A stretch of DNA of 64,000 nucleotides from Eudorina sp. 2006-703-Eu-15 (taxonomy: Eukaryota; Chlorophyta; Chlorophyceae; Chlamydomonadales; Volvocaceae), in the NCBI GenBank assembly GCA_003117195.1, contig BDSI01000002.1, positions 837,621-901,620 on the forward strand. Reading direction: 5' to 3'. Both the position numbers and the translations under genes were made by a program. A model generated the notes under the pieces. That model worked only from the letters and a program-made list of their open reading frames with translations. It searched no databases and had not been told where the DNA came from. This document shows, piece after piece, positions 31,511-44,300 of this stretch; position 1 is the first letter of the stretch, and every line of letters starts with the position of its first letter.

Positions 31511-31716
31511 CTCCCGCTCGATGGCCGGCAGGTGGCCCCCAAGCTCCGGTGGTAGGCTGAGCCCGATGCTATTGCGCGGGGCGGCCCCGCAGTCAGCGAG
31601 TAGGTCGAGAAGCCGCCCGGGCAGCAGCACACGTCCAGGAACTGGAACGGCTCAGTGCGGCGCAAGACGAAGCGGCCGTTTGTCTCGTCAATCTCGTACA
31701 TAATGTACCGCATCCG
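31511..31716 (-). pseudogene. Frameshifted exon of an FtsJ-like methyltransferase
   Basis: Reading the minus strand from an acceptor at 31717, the peptide runs MYEIDETNGRFVLRRTEPF and then FQFLDVCCCPGGFSTYSL. This matches motif I (the SAM-binding LD-x-C-x-PGGFS loop) of the FtsJ/RrmJ methyltransferase fold, whose members 2'-O-methylate RNA. The expected continuation (NSIGLSLPPELGGHLPAIER, ending at a GTGGGT donor) is present, but one reading frame away, starting within about 25 bases after TYSL. The exon therefore needs a one-base loss, a two-base gain, or an assembly error. Neither the other exons nor a start codon could be assigned with confidence. It is probably a decaying gene, or a real gene with a local sequence error. 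Confidence 0.45.
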
Positions 31717-33473
31717 CTGCCGTATGTGACGCACACGGATGGCGGACGTGTCAGTCAGGCAACAGGCTGCTGCGACGCTGGGCGCCCCGGCTTCGGAACC
31801 AGCGTGTGCAGGGTGCAGGGACCGCCCGGACGTCCGTACACCCGCGGCCCACAGCCCCCCAAGAGCAGGGCGGGTGCCGTCTGCCCCAAGATGGATTTAT
31901 GTGGTGTGAACGTCAATGGGGTCCAGTTGGGGAGGCGCCGCCGGTAGTATTCCCCTGGACCTGGCCCGGGAAAGGGACGAATCATTGCGGGCGGGACGGG
32001 TCCGATATGGAGGCCGCAGGGCGTCGCGCCGCCCCGCTCCCTGCTTCCCTGGAGCGGTAGGAGGGGTGCCGACCCTGGGGTGCCGACCCTGGGGTGCCGA
32101 CCCTGGGGTGCCGACCCTGGGGTGCCGGCTGCCCGCGGGCTGCCGGGTCCAAGGTCCGTCTGGCTGACCCGCGGGCTACGGTGGCGGTGGCAGTGTTGGT
32201 GGTGGTGGTGCCAGTGGCGGTGGTGTTGGTGTTGGTGGCGTGATGGTGGCACTGCGGGCGCTGCAGTTGCTGCGGCGTCACGTGGCCAGCGATGTGCCAA
32301 GCGCGGTGTTGCGCCGCAGCAGAAGCCGACCCGCGGGTCAAGTGCTCTGAGCCATGAGGGTGAGAGGGTTTAGGACAGGTGCAACACTGGCTGAAGCGCA
32401 AATCGCGGGGCGCCTGTGCTGATGCGAAGGCTGGCGGCTGCGCAGAGAGAATGCGGAGGAGGTGGGCTTTTCCGGAATCGCCAAGCCGAGACAAAGTACG
32501 CCCCGCCATCACGCACCAGTTACCCAGGATGCTGCTGGTGAGAGCGGCAACCAACGTTGTCCGTCGGGCACACCCCCAAGGTGCCCTTGCGTCAAAGGCC
32601 CCCAGATACTATTGTAATGCCATGACCATTAGTGTTGCGCATCGTTGTACAGGTTGTAACCATCGACAAGCCAGACACGTCCGGGGTACAAAGTAACACG
32701 TTCTGTGCATTTCATAGTCCAATACTGCACGTTCCTCAGGTATGCATACAATGCTGATGCACTATGTATGCATCAAAATACATTATTAGAATTCATAGTG
32801 TCCGACAGAGCGGGTGTCAGGATTTTGCCAGCCCCGGAAGCAACGGACAACCGAGACCGTTATCATCACCAACTTTCGGGTCTAGGATACGCACTTAGTC
32901 GGGAGCCCAGGTTAGCATCGTTGTTCGATTAGAGAATAGCAATAGATGTGGTGTGCATCGAAACTACGGTACTAAGTTAGGAACGTCCGGCACATCACGT
33001 TTGCCCTTGCAATCCTTAGCACAATTTTGCTAAGGCATAAAGACATCTAGGAAGAATTGTTCAACGGATGCAAGGCATGCAAGCATTACCTAAACGGATG
33101 AGCAGCGAGGTGGTGTTTCAGTCGGGTTGCGATCGCTCCTATCGCTGGGCGGGACCACCACCTTTTTCCGCTGTTGTGCGCAGAAAACATGTACATGTGC
33201 TACCTGAGCTTAAGCCCGAGAATAATCGCAACCAGCCCTCCGACACTTGCCCTGCATACAGCGCTTAGATATAACGTCAAACAGATTCAGCGAGATGAAA
33301 ATATATTGCTTTAATGCACGACTTCTGAGTCTCAGTTGTATTTGAGCGACTGTCCAATTAGTGACCCCTCCTGGAGCAGTTGGCACCCGGGTGAAAGCTC
33401 GCAGATGGCCCAGCCTTCTTTCTCTTCCCCGTGGGTTTATCCTCGTTGAACTGCCAGCGAGGCTCAACTCAAG
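31717..33473. other. Region upstream of eS4 with no supported gene
   Basis: It may contain 5' exons of the FtsJ-like fragment on the minus strand and the eS4 promoter at its right end. From about 32,690 to 33,070 the sequence is AT-rich. No motif-bearing frame was found. Confidence 0.4.
32064..32129. repeat. 15-base tandem repeat GGGTGCCGACCCTGG
   Basis: Four to five almost perfect head-to-tail copies are present. Confidence 0.85.
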
Positions 33474-36400
33474 ATGGTGCGCGGTCCCAAGAAGCACCTC
33501 AAGCGGCTTAATGCCCCTTACCACTGGATGCTTGACAAGCTGAGCGGCATCTTCGTAAGTCGGAATGGAACTAGTAGAATACATACTAGACATCAAACTA
33601 CTAGGCGGTAGACTGCAGGCCCGTTCGGCGGCGCTGTTGGACAGCGACTTGCAGTCGGTGGTCAGGCGAGAGCAGCAAGCTGACTGAGGGCACATGTTCG
33701 GCGTGCCCTGTGTTATCTCAGGCTCCCAAGCCGTCCGCGGGTCCCCACAAGCAACGCGAGTGCCTGCCGCTGCTGCTCATCCTCAGGAACCGCCTGAAGT
33801 AAGTTTTCTTGATTGCTCATGTGAAATTATTATTTGATTTGGTGATGCCCAAGTAAATTAGTAAGCGGCATCAGCTTTGCGGACGTTCCCAAGCAGCAGC
33901 GGCGGCTCGGACGGCGGGAGGTTGGCGGCCTGAGGTTCTACTTTAAATATCAGCAGCCAGGCGATTAAGCATATGGAGGAGCCTTGTACACAGGCTTTTC
34001 AGCAAGCCGCCGTCTGTCGGCTGGCTAGTCGATTCGGGCGGAGTGCCGAGGCGCTTGGCATCTGGCGCTCACCTTGCAGTGCGGCTGTGGCCTGGAGAAT
34101 TGGAGTCAATGACAGATAGCTAGCAGCCGTACAGATAACTAGCAGCCGGTCAGGTTGTCTTCGGCGTATTCGACGCGGTTTCTTGTGTCGTGGAGACGGA
34201 GCTGGCTGCGTAGGAGCACCTTTTGACCAATATGCGGGGGCTTCCACTCCCATCCATCTACCCACCCGCAGGTATGCCCTCACCGGCAAGGAGGTGCAGT
34301 CCATCCTCATGCAGCGCCTGGTGAAGGTGGACGGCAAGGTCCGCACAGACCACACCTACCCCACCGGCTTCATGGATGTGATCAGCATTGAGAAGACCAA
34401 CGAGCACTTCCGTCTGGTGCTGGACACCAAGGGCCGCTTCGTGGTCCACCGCATCAGCAAGGAGGAGGCCGCCTACAAGCTGTGCAGGGTGAGCAGCACA
34501 TCCACCACAGCACAGCGGTACTCACACTCAGGGGCCGGAGCAGCAACTGACGTCCGCACGGATGAGGCAGCAGCAACAGCACAAGGAATAATTTGACTGG
34601 GCATCGCTCGCTGCACGGGGCGTGTCTGCTGACTATTCAGAGGGACGCGCTAGGCGCTGGGCAAGGGCGTGACTCGATTGTCCGAAGGCTATTTTGGGCG
34701 GTCAGCCTCGCCAGGTTCATGCAAATTTGCGACATTTGCGACAGCACAGCAGGATTTGTAGGCTCCGTCCAAATGTATTGCATCAACGTGCGATGGCATC
34801 GATGCCCCGCGCATCACAGCGGACGGTTTCGGTTCGTCAATACCTTCCCCGCCGTTCCGTATATCCAGGTTCGCAAGATTGCGTTCGGCAAGGGCGGTGT
34901 GCCGTACGTGGCCACCCACGACGGCCGCACCATCCGCTACCCGGATCCGGAGGTCAAGGTGAGCAGCTCAGCAACGGGCTTGCGCAGACCAGCCTGTCAA
35001 ATAGGGAGCTGGGGAGTTGGGCGCTTGGGCTGACGTGCTGGCTCATTGGCACGTAGGACAGCGCCGTAACACAGGGCGTGATTTGCGTGGGCACGTTCTG
35101 CGCGGAGCACGTCGAGGGTTTTCAGCGAGATGGACCCGCGTGTCCAAAGAGGGAGGAGGACGTGAAAGCGCAGTCCGCTGTAGAATTATGGACTTCGGCA
35201 GGGACGAAAGACTTTCCGACCTTGAGAATGGCAAGCATCAACGAATCCCCAGTGAGGGCTCTCATGGACGGGATCTATGTCATGTCTGGGAGACGTCCTA
35301 ATTAGGGCGTCTTCAGAACTGGCTGCGAAACGTCCAATGAAGTAACGCAACGCGATAGGCCACCTAGTAAAGTTGATCACGAGCAACTTGCAGGCCCTTT
35401 CTGCGGTTAATCCGGAAGAGGGGGGTTCCTCTGAACAGTAGGGGCTCTGGCAATATTAAGAAGAGGTGACGAAATCCTGCAAGCTCTTGGTATTGCTGTA
35501 ATGTTAATGTGCTACGCTTTGTGAGCTACCACGGGCTCGTTGCAGCTCTTCCACTGATATGGGTTGTGGGATTACCGAGGTGCCTAGGCCGGTGCTGTCA
35601 AAGTCTCATTTGAATGGAGGCCCTCCGCGAAATTTGTCTGTCGGCACAATGTCTGCATGCTTGACCGGTGGTTTAGGTCTGCCAGCGACTGAAGCGCAGC
35701 GGCATCCGATGCCGCTGCAGTCCGTGCGAAATAGTATTACCTGGTGGTACATTCCTGAGACGGCCGGGTTATACACTAATATGTATCATCTCGACCTCCG
35801 TTGCTTGCTTGACCTCAAAACTTACTGCCAACCTCAGGCCAACGACACGGTGATGCTGGACATTGAGACCGGCAAGATTAAGGAGTACGTGAAGAACGAC
35901 ATTGGCGCCCTGGTGATGGTGACTGGCGGCCACAACTCGGGCCGTGTGGGCAAGATTGTCCACAAGGAGAAGCACAAGGTGCGAAGGGGACCGATGGGCC
36001 GGATTGAGGTCATGTACGGGGTTGAGGGTTGCGTTGGTTGCGAAAGGTATGGCGGTGGCAATGTCTCACCGGAAGCGATGTACGGCAGCACCTCTTGAGC
36101 TGGGTGAGCTCGTGCAAGATTAGAGCACTACCAGGAGTTTTTCACCAAGCTTGGTCTACACGTCCGGTGCCCTTCGGCCTTTTTGGTGGACGCCACTGTT
36201 CGGAAGTCCTGCGGAAGTCCAGCGGGTCCTGAGACAGCGTGACCTACATCCTGTCAGCATACAAACCTTGCAGGGCTTGCCTTCTGGCAGCATACAAACC
36301 ATGCCGAGTGTGCGTTTTGACAGCATGCGAACTTTGTTGGGCTCTATGTGCTACAGGGCTCGTTCGAGATCGTGCACATCGAGGACGCCGCCGGCAACCG

Positions 36401-36536
36401 CTTCGCCACCCGCCTGACGAACATCTTCGTGATCGGCAAGGAGGGCAAGCCGCTCATCAGCCTGCCCAAGGGCAAGGGTATTCGCCTCACCATTATCCAG
36501 GAGCAGAAGAAGCGGTACGAGGCCGCCTCCGCGTAA
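33474..36536 (+). CDS. RPS4: 40S ribosomal protein S4 (eS4)
   Basis: Six exons (33474-33554, 33722-33798, 34272-34488, 34869-34958, 35838-35978, 36357-36536) give 261 residues, the normal length for eukaryotic S4. The N-terminus [20 protein letters not shown] is diagnostic. Residues about 40-105 form the S4-type RNA-binding fold ([20 protein letters not shown]). A KOW-type segment lies at about 176-210 ([18 protein letters not shown]). The C-terminus is [19 protein letters not shown]. It is a structural component of the small cytosolic ribosomal subunit and binds 18S rRNA. All introns are GT-AG. The start is the only ATG preceding the conserved N-terminus. No broken or missing part is seen, so this is a functional housekeeping gene. 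Confidence 0.96.
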
Positions 36537-38083
36537 AGGGGGAGCCGCAGCTGCATCTGCCGCTGCTCCTTCTTCGGTGCGCGGACGCGAGGCCGCAGCC
36601 GCTGCAGGTGTAACGCTTGTGCTGCTGCTGCCTCCTCGTTCGTCTCTCCCTGGAATTGAGTGCTATGGAGGCTGTGGCGGTCCCACGGAGGGGTGGGTAG
36701 GTCGTCCGGCCCCGGCCCACCATCGGCCCGTCCTCACAACTGCTGGGTTTTCAGCAGCCGTGCACGTGTTCGCGCCAACAGTCCCGCAAGGTGCACCCGC
36801 TGTCCGCGGTGGGGTCGCAGGTCGCGGGTACCGCGGGTCTGTAGGTGTGAGCCATGTAGCGGGCTACGATCAACGAGGCGGCGAGGGTGGAAGAGAGACT
36901 AGGGACTCGGGATCCCTGCATGAGCCGGGGAGCACAGGCACCTGTGTAACCTGCGCAAATGATAAGCAGGGCGTGCCCTACTCCCGAGTCTTGGTCACGC
37001 AGATGACTTCGTTTCAGCAATTGCACCTCCTACAAACTGTTTCCGACGGTTCAGCCTATACATGCGGGGCGTGTCATATGAAAGGTGTACCGAATTCAGC
37101 CGTCAAAAGGAAGTTGCAACAGGGCTGCATGGCCACCAGATAGATGTCCGTTTCATTTGGGCTGCACATGACCAGTTGAAAGTGGTCGGAGTCCCGACCC
37201 GTCAGTCGCAAATGTACCAGTAGCAACGACAGTTCAGAGGTGGGGTTGCGCAGCATTGCAGCACGACCACACGAGTCCCGGTGCTGGAGAGGTACTCCTC
37301 GGTTTTGACCCGAAAAGCAGAGGAATAAAAGCCATATCTCATCGGAATCTTCCACATGTTCACACAGCGCGTCCCCAGTATAACTGAAAGATTGGGGCCG
37401 GTAAGCTAGGTGCAAGCGTAATGTCATGTGAAATTCGTACGTTGTCGTTGCGGTTTTTAAACTAATATAGGTGCGTATAGGTCTTCCTGACAAAAGACCA
37501 GCGGCCGTTGACTTGTCCCGTGGGACACATTCACGACGCGCCCAAAATCGCGCAATACAGTACACGTTTTCGGGTGAAGCGCGTCAGAAGCGACATTCAA
37601 TGTTTATTGCGCTATGGACAAGTCCAGATTGTTCCTGTACCGGATGACATGAATGTGTGACCTTGACCTCGAATCTCACTTCGCATTACATCAGTTTCCT
37701 TACGACAAAAATCATTGTGCCGAATGCATCAAATAGGCAACAGTGTCCTGATTTTTGTGATAACCGTGTGTGATTTTTCGCTAGTTACTTAAAGAGGCAT
37801 CGGAACAAGGTCAGTTCGGAACGGGGTAGACAAATACAGCGGTGTTGGGACCCACGTACGCTGTTGTCACTTCAGTGTCACCATAATTTGCAGTGGAGCG
37901 CGTCGCATCACCAGTCACACGGTGTTGTGCCGTTGTCCTGCTTTCTTCACGGAACAACGGCAGTCCCGGTCTCGCCCGGGCCAACGCCAATCGGTATCAG
38001 CAACCCAAGGTGTGCGATACTCTTCTTGTTTGTAGGCTAATTCATCCGAGCCCACATCGATATCGGTGCGACCCACGACGCGG
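36537..38083. other. Intergenic region, includes eS4 3' UTR
   Basis: Beyond the eS4 polyadenylation signal I see no gene. The stretch from 37,100 to 37,900 is AT-richer and carries no coding character. Confidence 0.6.
36609..36613 (+). terminator. TGTAA polyadenylation signal of eS4
   Basis: TGTAA, the volvocine polyadenylation signal, lies 73 bases after the stop codon of eS4. Confidence 0.6.
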
Positions 38084-38644
38084 ATGGCGTACTATCAGCA
38101 AGATGACCACCAGCTGGAGGACCCGCAGGAGGACCCGGAGCTGGTTGAGAAGCGCCGAAAGGAGGATCAGAAGCGCCGCCTCCAAAAACTGGAGCGCGCG
38201 CTGGTGTGCCGGCACTACCTGCCCCATTTCCACCCGGGCGCACTGCAGCTGAGTCTGTGCAGCGACCTGGACGACCCGTGGGAGTCCCTGCTGGCGGACC
38301 TCCGCTTCTGCAACGACGTCAACATCCTGGTGGACGGGTCACAGGTGGCCGCGGACGACTTCGCGGCGCGCTTCGGCATCACCACCTGCGGCGGCAGCCT
38401 GGCGCTGCGCGGGGTCCAGGTGACCTCTGTCCAGTTCGATTTGCAGACGGAGCAGGCCTTCAGCGGCCACTGGAACGGCCCCCTGGAGCTGCAGCTGCGC
38501 TGGGCTCAGGACGCCGCGGCGCACGCCGCGGCCATGGCCGCCGCTGCGGCAGCTGCAGCTGCGCCGGCTGGCAAACCCCTGACCGTCATGATCAAGTCGT
38601 CGTATGGCAAGATTATGTGGTGCACGAGCACGCGCGCGGCGTGA
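38084..38644 (+). CDS. Single-exon 186-residue protein, function unknown
   Basis: An intronless frame starts at the ATG in GCGGATGGCG and ends with TGA. The N-terminus is very acidic then basic (DPQEDPELVEKRRKEDQKRR) and probably helical. It is followed by an ordered region (LVCRHYLPHFHPGALQLSLC, then DDPWESLLADLRFCNDVNIL) and a C-terminal domain with alternating hydrophobic residues (LALRGVQVTSVQFDLQTEQA). A poly-Ala run precedes the end (VMIKSSYGKIMWCTSTRAA). Codon use fits the neighbouring genes, and the frame is free of homopolymer artefacts over its first 150 residues. I do not recognise a family. It follows eS4 on the same strand at a distance that implies its own promoter. Confidence 0.6.
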   Translation: MAYYQQDDHQLEDPQEDPELVEKRRKEDQKRRLQKLERALVCRHYLPHFHPGALQLSLCSDLDDPWESLLADLRFCNDVNILVDGSQVAADDFAARFGITTCGGSLALRGVQVTSVQFDLQTEQAFSGHWNGPLELQLRWAQDAAAHAAAMAAAAAAAAAPAGKPLTVMIKSSYGKIMWCTSTRAA

Positions 38645-41337
38645 GCGGCCCAAGTGGTGTGGAGGAGCGTGGAGGGACTGAAAGAGTGATCGGCAAGGAG
38701 GGCTCGCCGCTGGTGCCGAGGGTTCCGCCGCTGTGTACGGGTTCAACCCAGTTCGCAGGGGCTCTAGGTGTTCCCCGTTCTGTGCATCCAGAATGGAAGG
38801 CGGCCAAGTGTGAGCGGAGGAGCGTGTGTACATTTACTGTGTGGCTGGCATAACGCATTCCTTTCTGATGTACGCATACGCATGCATTACTTTGTGGCAG
38901 CAGGAAAACTCGAACCAGACTCTTCCGTTGCGCCTTACGGCGCATATAATGCAGCGGGATGCCTGTGACACAAACAAGTTTCCTTCGTTAATGTGATGAC
39001 GAGTTTGGGTCATGACGGAGTTCGCGCGGCGCACTCGGGTCTCACTGGTCATTGCATCCCACCGCAAATGCCGTACACACCCCGCCCCCTGCACCGTAAC
39101 AAAGTCGCGACGCAACGCAGGCAGGCGGACAGCGCACGAAGCCCGGGCCCCCGCCTCCCCCAGTGCCGCGTCAACGACGCCCAGTCCGCTGGCACATCGC
39201 TCGCCATGAACTGCGGTCACGCCCTGCCCTACCCTGCCCAAGGGGCGTCCTCATGGCCTGCCACCAACCATACGAATGAATGAACGTTACAGCGGACCCC
39301 AACGGGATCAACCAAGGGCAAATATAAGTGTGGGTGGAGGAATGCGGGAGTGAGTGCGGGATCCCGAGCGAGGAGACGGATCCCGGACGTGGAGCGCTGC
39401 CTTGCGGCCCGGGGGGTGGGTGCTGGGGGCGGTCAAGGGTGACTGAGGCTACACAGAGCATGTCGTCGGCTCATCGCGAGTCGATGGGAAAGAGGGCGAC
39501 GGAGGATTGGAGGGCGTTCAGAGCCACACCTTCACCCGCCTAGCCCATGTCCATCAAGAGCCATCTTCGACGCAGTGCACCGTAAGACGGCGCGCAGCGG
39601 GGTACGGTGGGTGGGTACTGCGCAGGTGCGCCTGAATACGGTAATGGACCGGCAGCGCAGATCGCCACCGGGGGTTGGGGACAAGGTGCAGGTGCGTACG
39701 GCAGATGTTTTTCAGGGACAGCAGGAAGAGAGACGCGGACTGGTCATCGAGCGTTGCAATGCTCGCCGTACACCGTACCTCCACCGCTTCCTCACCCCCC
39801 AACCCGCAGCCCAACCCGCCCATCCGCCGGGCCGCATGAGTCTGTAGTCAGCCAGCGCAAGACAAGAAAACGTCAGGCGCGGTGCGTGCGTGTGTGCGTA
39901 TGTGCATGTGAAGCTCAAAATGTGAGGTCGCGAGAGAAAGAAGCACACACACACGCACACACACCCGGTTTCGTCCCTCCTCGATCGGGGCTCGTCTCCT
40001 AGAGTCTCCGTTCCAACCTGCGCCCCCCCACACCGCCTTGTCGCGCGGGCCGCAGCACCCTCCCTCCCAGCAGACCTGGCGGCGAGCGGTTGGGCTTCCA
40101 AGAGAGGGCCACTCGGCAAGGCACCAGCAACCCATGATGGGTTACCCATCCAGTGCATGGCGACCTGTGGTGCTGCTGCCAATCCATCGGCGGCACAGCA
40201 GGCCGCCGCCGCCGCCGCCGCAATCCCCCAGCTGTAATACAGCACTGTACGAGCATTATGTTTATCACGTCTACCACGGCCTAAGCCAGAGAGCCCGAAC
40301 CACCACATACCAGAATGCGGCTCAGCTCCCCTCGCCATCCAGCGGCTCGCGTCAAGAAAATCTCTGGTCCTGTCCGAGCTTCGCGAAACAGCCCCGACAA
40401 CAGTATATCCTGCACCCGCTTGGTGCACTAACGGCGTACGGCATCGCCCCGCAGCGCGATCGAACTGCATGGCGCGGGTGCCGGTGTGCGGGGCGGGGCG
40501 GGGAGGGGCGGGGAGAGAAGGCGCCCTGCGGCAACACCGCTCACACACCGCCCACAAGCCGGCGTGCATGGAGGCAGGCCGCAAAGCCGTTTGGCAGCCA
40601 GTAGCGGCTCCCGGAACGCCCCGGAGCATCAAAGAGTTGGTAATCGAGTCAAGCACACGCTTGTGTGCGAGTATATGTACCGTATGTCGGTAAATAGTAT
40701 GTCAGTTGGTCAGCAGTTCGCGCGGGGGTCCGAGCTCCTCAAGAAGTTCCGCGGGCGCGCAGTGGCGTGGCGTCGCCCGAGGTTGTCGCGGGTGTTGGTG
40801 TCGGTGTCGGTACGGCATGTCGTACGGTTACAGCATTCCGTGGACAGCAAACCCACCCCGGAAGGCGTCGTCCTCTCCCCGCACCTCGTCGACTTCGGGA
40901 CAGGGTCTCAAGGAAATCACAGTGTAAGCGAACCGCCCCCGGCCCCAGGAAATCAAAGTGTAAGCGCACAGGCCCCCCACATCCGGGATCCCGCAGGTCG
41001 TCCGTATCCCATATCCCAGATCGCACAGCACAGCCCAGCACACCGGACGCAGCCAGCCGGCAACAAGCAACCCCATCCAACAGTCACGGATTGCTCAAGC
41101 AGGGGCCAGCGGTCTTGGCCACCCACCTCGCTGGCGCCTAGGACGCACCCGACCGTCCCTGATCCCACCCGCTGCCGACTTGCCCCCGCCCCGTCCATCC
41201 CCAACCTCTGCCCGCAACCACACGGGACCCACACCCGTCGTCCAGAACCCCGGGGCCCCCTTCCCCCAAGCCCAGGACTCCCGGCAAACAACAGCAGGGA
41301 ACCGCCCCTCGTGCTGCTGGCTCCCACCCCAGCTGCG
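38645..41337. other. Convergent intergenic region
   Basis: It separates the 186-residue gene from the 3' end of the CFAP57-like gene. An (AC)n run lies at 39943-39964. A minus-strand TGTAA signal lies at 40832-40828, about 500 bases past the CFAP57-like stop. Long open frames (for example one of 383 codons from 40486) are Pro/Arg-rich and overlap exon 26 on the opposite strand, so I do not call them genes. Confidence 0.55.
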
Positions 41338-44300
41338 CTAGCGCCCGCCACCGCCGCCGCCGCCGCCGCCGCCCCGCGCCCCGCCCGAGTTGCTGCCCTG
41401 CGTGGGCACGAAGCTCCGAAACCCCGCACCCATGGTGGTCACCTTGCTGGTCGTGCTGGGCCGCACCTGGCCCTGCAAGAACGGCATCGTGACGCCGGGC
41501 GGCAGCAGGTTGCCGGTGCCGTACTGCCCCGACGCGCCCAGCGACAGCGTCGGTACCGCGGAGGTGCTCCGCACGCGCACGCGACCGTTGTGCGGTTGGC
41601 CGCTGTGAAGGCCGTTGGCGGGGCCAGCCGCGATTGATGAGCTGTGCGTGGGCCCGGCGGAGGTGGCGCGCGGCTGCGGGCCGTCGGGCCGGTGCGGCGC
41701 CGCCGCATGCGGCGGCGACAGCGACCGCGGCAGCGGCAGCGGCGGGGTGCTGCCGCCGCCGCCGCCGGCGGCGGCGGCGGCAGCAGCAGCAGCGGCGCCG
41801 GCAGCAGCGCCGACGCCGTCCGATGGGCCGTTTCCCGCGGGCCGTTCCTCCTGTTGCTGCGCCTGCTGCTGCTGCTGCGTCTGGTGCTGAGCGGCTTGCT
41901 GTTGCTGTTGCTGTTGCTGGTGCTGCATCTTGTAGGCTTGCAACGCGGCGCCCGAGACAGCCGCCGCGACCAGGCTGCCGGAGGTGGACGTGTCGGGCCG
42001 CCGCCCCGGCAGCAACGCGTGGGGCGTCGGCGGCGTCATGCCGCTGCGCGCCGCCGCCTGTCCGAACGAGCGCCCGCTGCCGCCCCCGGCAGTGCCGCTG
42101 CTGGCGCTGGTGGCGGGCCGCCGGCCCAGCAGACCGGTGCCCGGCCGCTCCGGCAGGCCGTTACCGCCTCCGCCGCCGTCGTAGCTCGTGTTGACGGCGC
42201 GCTGCCGCAGCGAGGACGAGGCGATGTAGTCCAGGGAGGAAGGCAGCTCGAAGGGGCTGTTGTCGCCCAGCCACCAGCCGCCCTGCGGCATGTCGCCCGT
42301 CACCACCATCGCCGGCTGAGGCACCGAGTTCTCCGGAATGGAGTTGAAGTGCGGCAGGCCGCCGCCACCGCCGCCGCCATTCGTCGCAGCGGCGGCGGCG
42401 GCGGCGGCTCCGCCGCCGCCACCATCTCCGCGCGCGCCCGCGCCTGCCGAGTTCTTGGCCGGGTCGCTGAAGCGCGACGGCAGCCGCGCCATGGCTCGCC
42501 CGGCGTGTCCCTGGGGGTAGCCCTCGCCGCCGCCACCGCCGGCGCTGCCGACGCTGCCGGAGCTGGGCGCCGGCGGCAGCCCGGCCCCCGACGCTTGGCT
42601 GGCGATCTGCGACGGCACCGCCCCCGACACCGCCAAGCTCATCCGCAGGTCCGCCAACTCGATGGCCCGCTTCTCCGCCAGCTCCCGAGCGGCCTTCAGG
42701 TCGCGTTTGACGTCGTTCAGTTCTTGAACGGCCTGCGGCAGCCATGGCACGACGGGTACGATCACGGTATCGGGTTGCTGGCGACCGATGGCGGGAGCGG
42801 GCGGCTGCTCGTCGTACAAGCAGCAGATCTGCCGTACCATGACGTGGTGGTGCTGCCGCCCCCCCGCCCTTCCCTACCGGGGTCGTCTGCGGGCGGCGAG
42901 GCCGGAGGTCCCCCGACGGCTGTTTGCTTGCGCGCAGGGGGGCTCTCCACCCCATCTCTCAGCCCGAATCGCCAGGACCTCCCTGGACCCGGCGCCCTGC
43001 ATCCAGGCGCCTCTCGCGTGATCTCCCCCCTCGCATCCCGCCCCTCGCATCCCGCCCCTCCCTGACCGCCCCTCGCATCCCGCCCCTCGCATCCCGCCCC
43101 TCCCTGACCGCCCCTCCCCGACCGCCCCTCCCTGACCATGAGGTTGTCGTTCATGAGCTTGGACACCACCGCCCTCCGCGTCTGGTCCGCCTTGTCCTTG
43201 GTCTCCGTCAGCAGCGCCAGCATGCGCTCCGTGTGCATCAGCTGCGCGTGCAGCTCAGCGATCTTCTCGTTGTACTCGGCGGCGGTGGTGGCGGCGGCGC
43301 CGCTGCTGGCCTGCGGGAGCAGAGCGGCGCGGGCGCAGGGCGCAGCGCGGCCGCGGGGCGCGGCGCTTCGGGTCCAAGAGCATGGGACGGGGTGGGATGA
43401 AAGGGTGGGATGCACGGAAACGCGCGCGCGGCGTGACAGGGCGGGGGCCGAGTGACCGACGGGTCGGTGAGAGACACGGCCCCTCCCCTCCCCCATGCGA
43501 CATAAGAGACATGACTCTCCCGCAGAGACCCGTGGGACCTCCACCTTGTAAAGGTTACACAATTAAGACCCACGTTCAGCAGTAATAAAGATGTGCGCCG
43601 CAGCCGCCCGGCGACAGTCAGCGAGCGAGCGAGGGTCAAAACCAGTAACGAACCAACCGCCAACGAACAAAACCAACGCGACAGCGCGGACCTAACGGGC
43701 AGGAGGCGCTGAGTAGGACAGTCCGTCTCCCCGCGGCCACCGCGCGTTCACACAGACTGGTGGGTGCGATGACGTCACGGGTCACATGGAGGGGTGGAGC
43801 GTGGAGGAGCCTGGCTGCGCAGCTGTCGTGGCGGCGGCGAATTAACTCCCGTCCCGACAGCCTGGAATGTGTGTACAGCAAAGCAACCCCGACTGCCTGG
43901 GTGTGTGTACAGCGAGGAAACAGCCGGTGTGTGTTTAGAAATGAAGCCCGCCCGACCCAAACCAAGGACCAATACACCTACCATAGTAACCTGCGAATTG
44001 GAAAACATGAAAACAGCAACCAGGCAGCCGAGGGGTGTGTGTGTGTGTGTGTGTGTTTGGCGAGGAACCAGCCGGGATGTGTGTGTGTGTGTGTGTTTGC
44101 GGGCCTCCTCACCCTGGAGGATTCCTCGGGCGGCGGGTGCGCGTTTGCCCCGTGATCGGGGGTGAGGTACCGCGTCCAGGAGGCCTTGTCGCGTCCCTGT
44201 GCAGTGGCGGTGGCAGTAGCAGTGGCAGTTGCCATGATAGCATTAGCAGTGGCAGTAGCGATGGCAGTAGAGTAGCAGTGGTTGCTCACGAGCAACACGA

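Noticed and set aside
32705..32932. Small plus-strand frame in AT-richer DNA upstream of eS4.
   Set aside because: It has no motif, no supporting exon chain and no recognisable similarity.
40486..41637. Plus-strand frame of 383 codons.
   Set aside because: It is Pro/Arg/His-rich without motifs and overlaps the 3' end of the minus-strand exon 26, whose conserved body defines the real frame.
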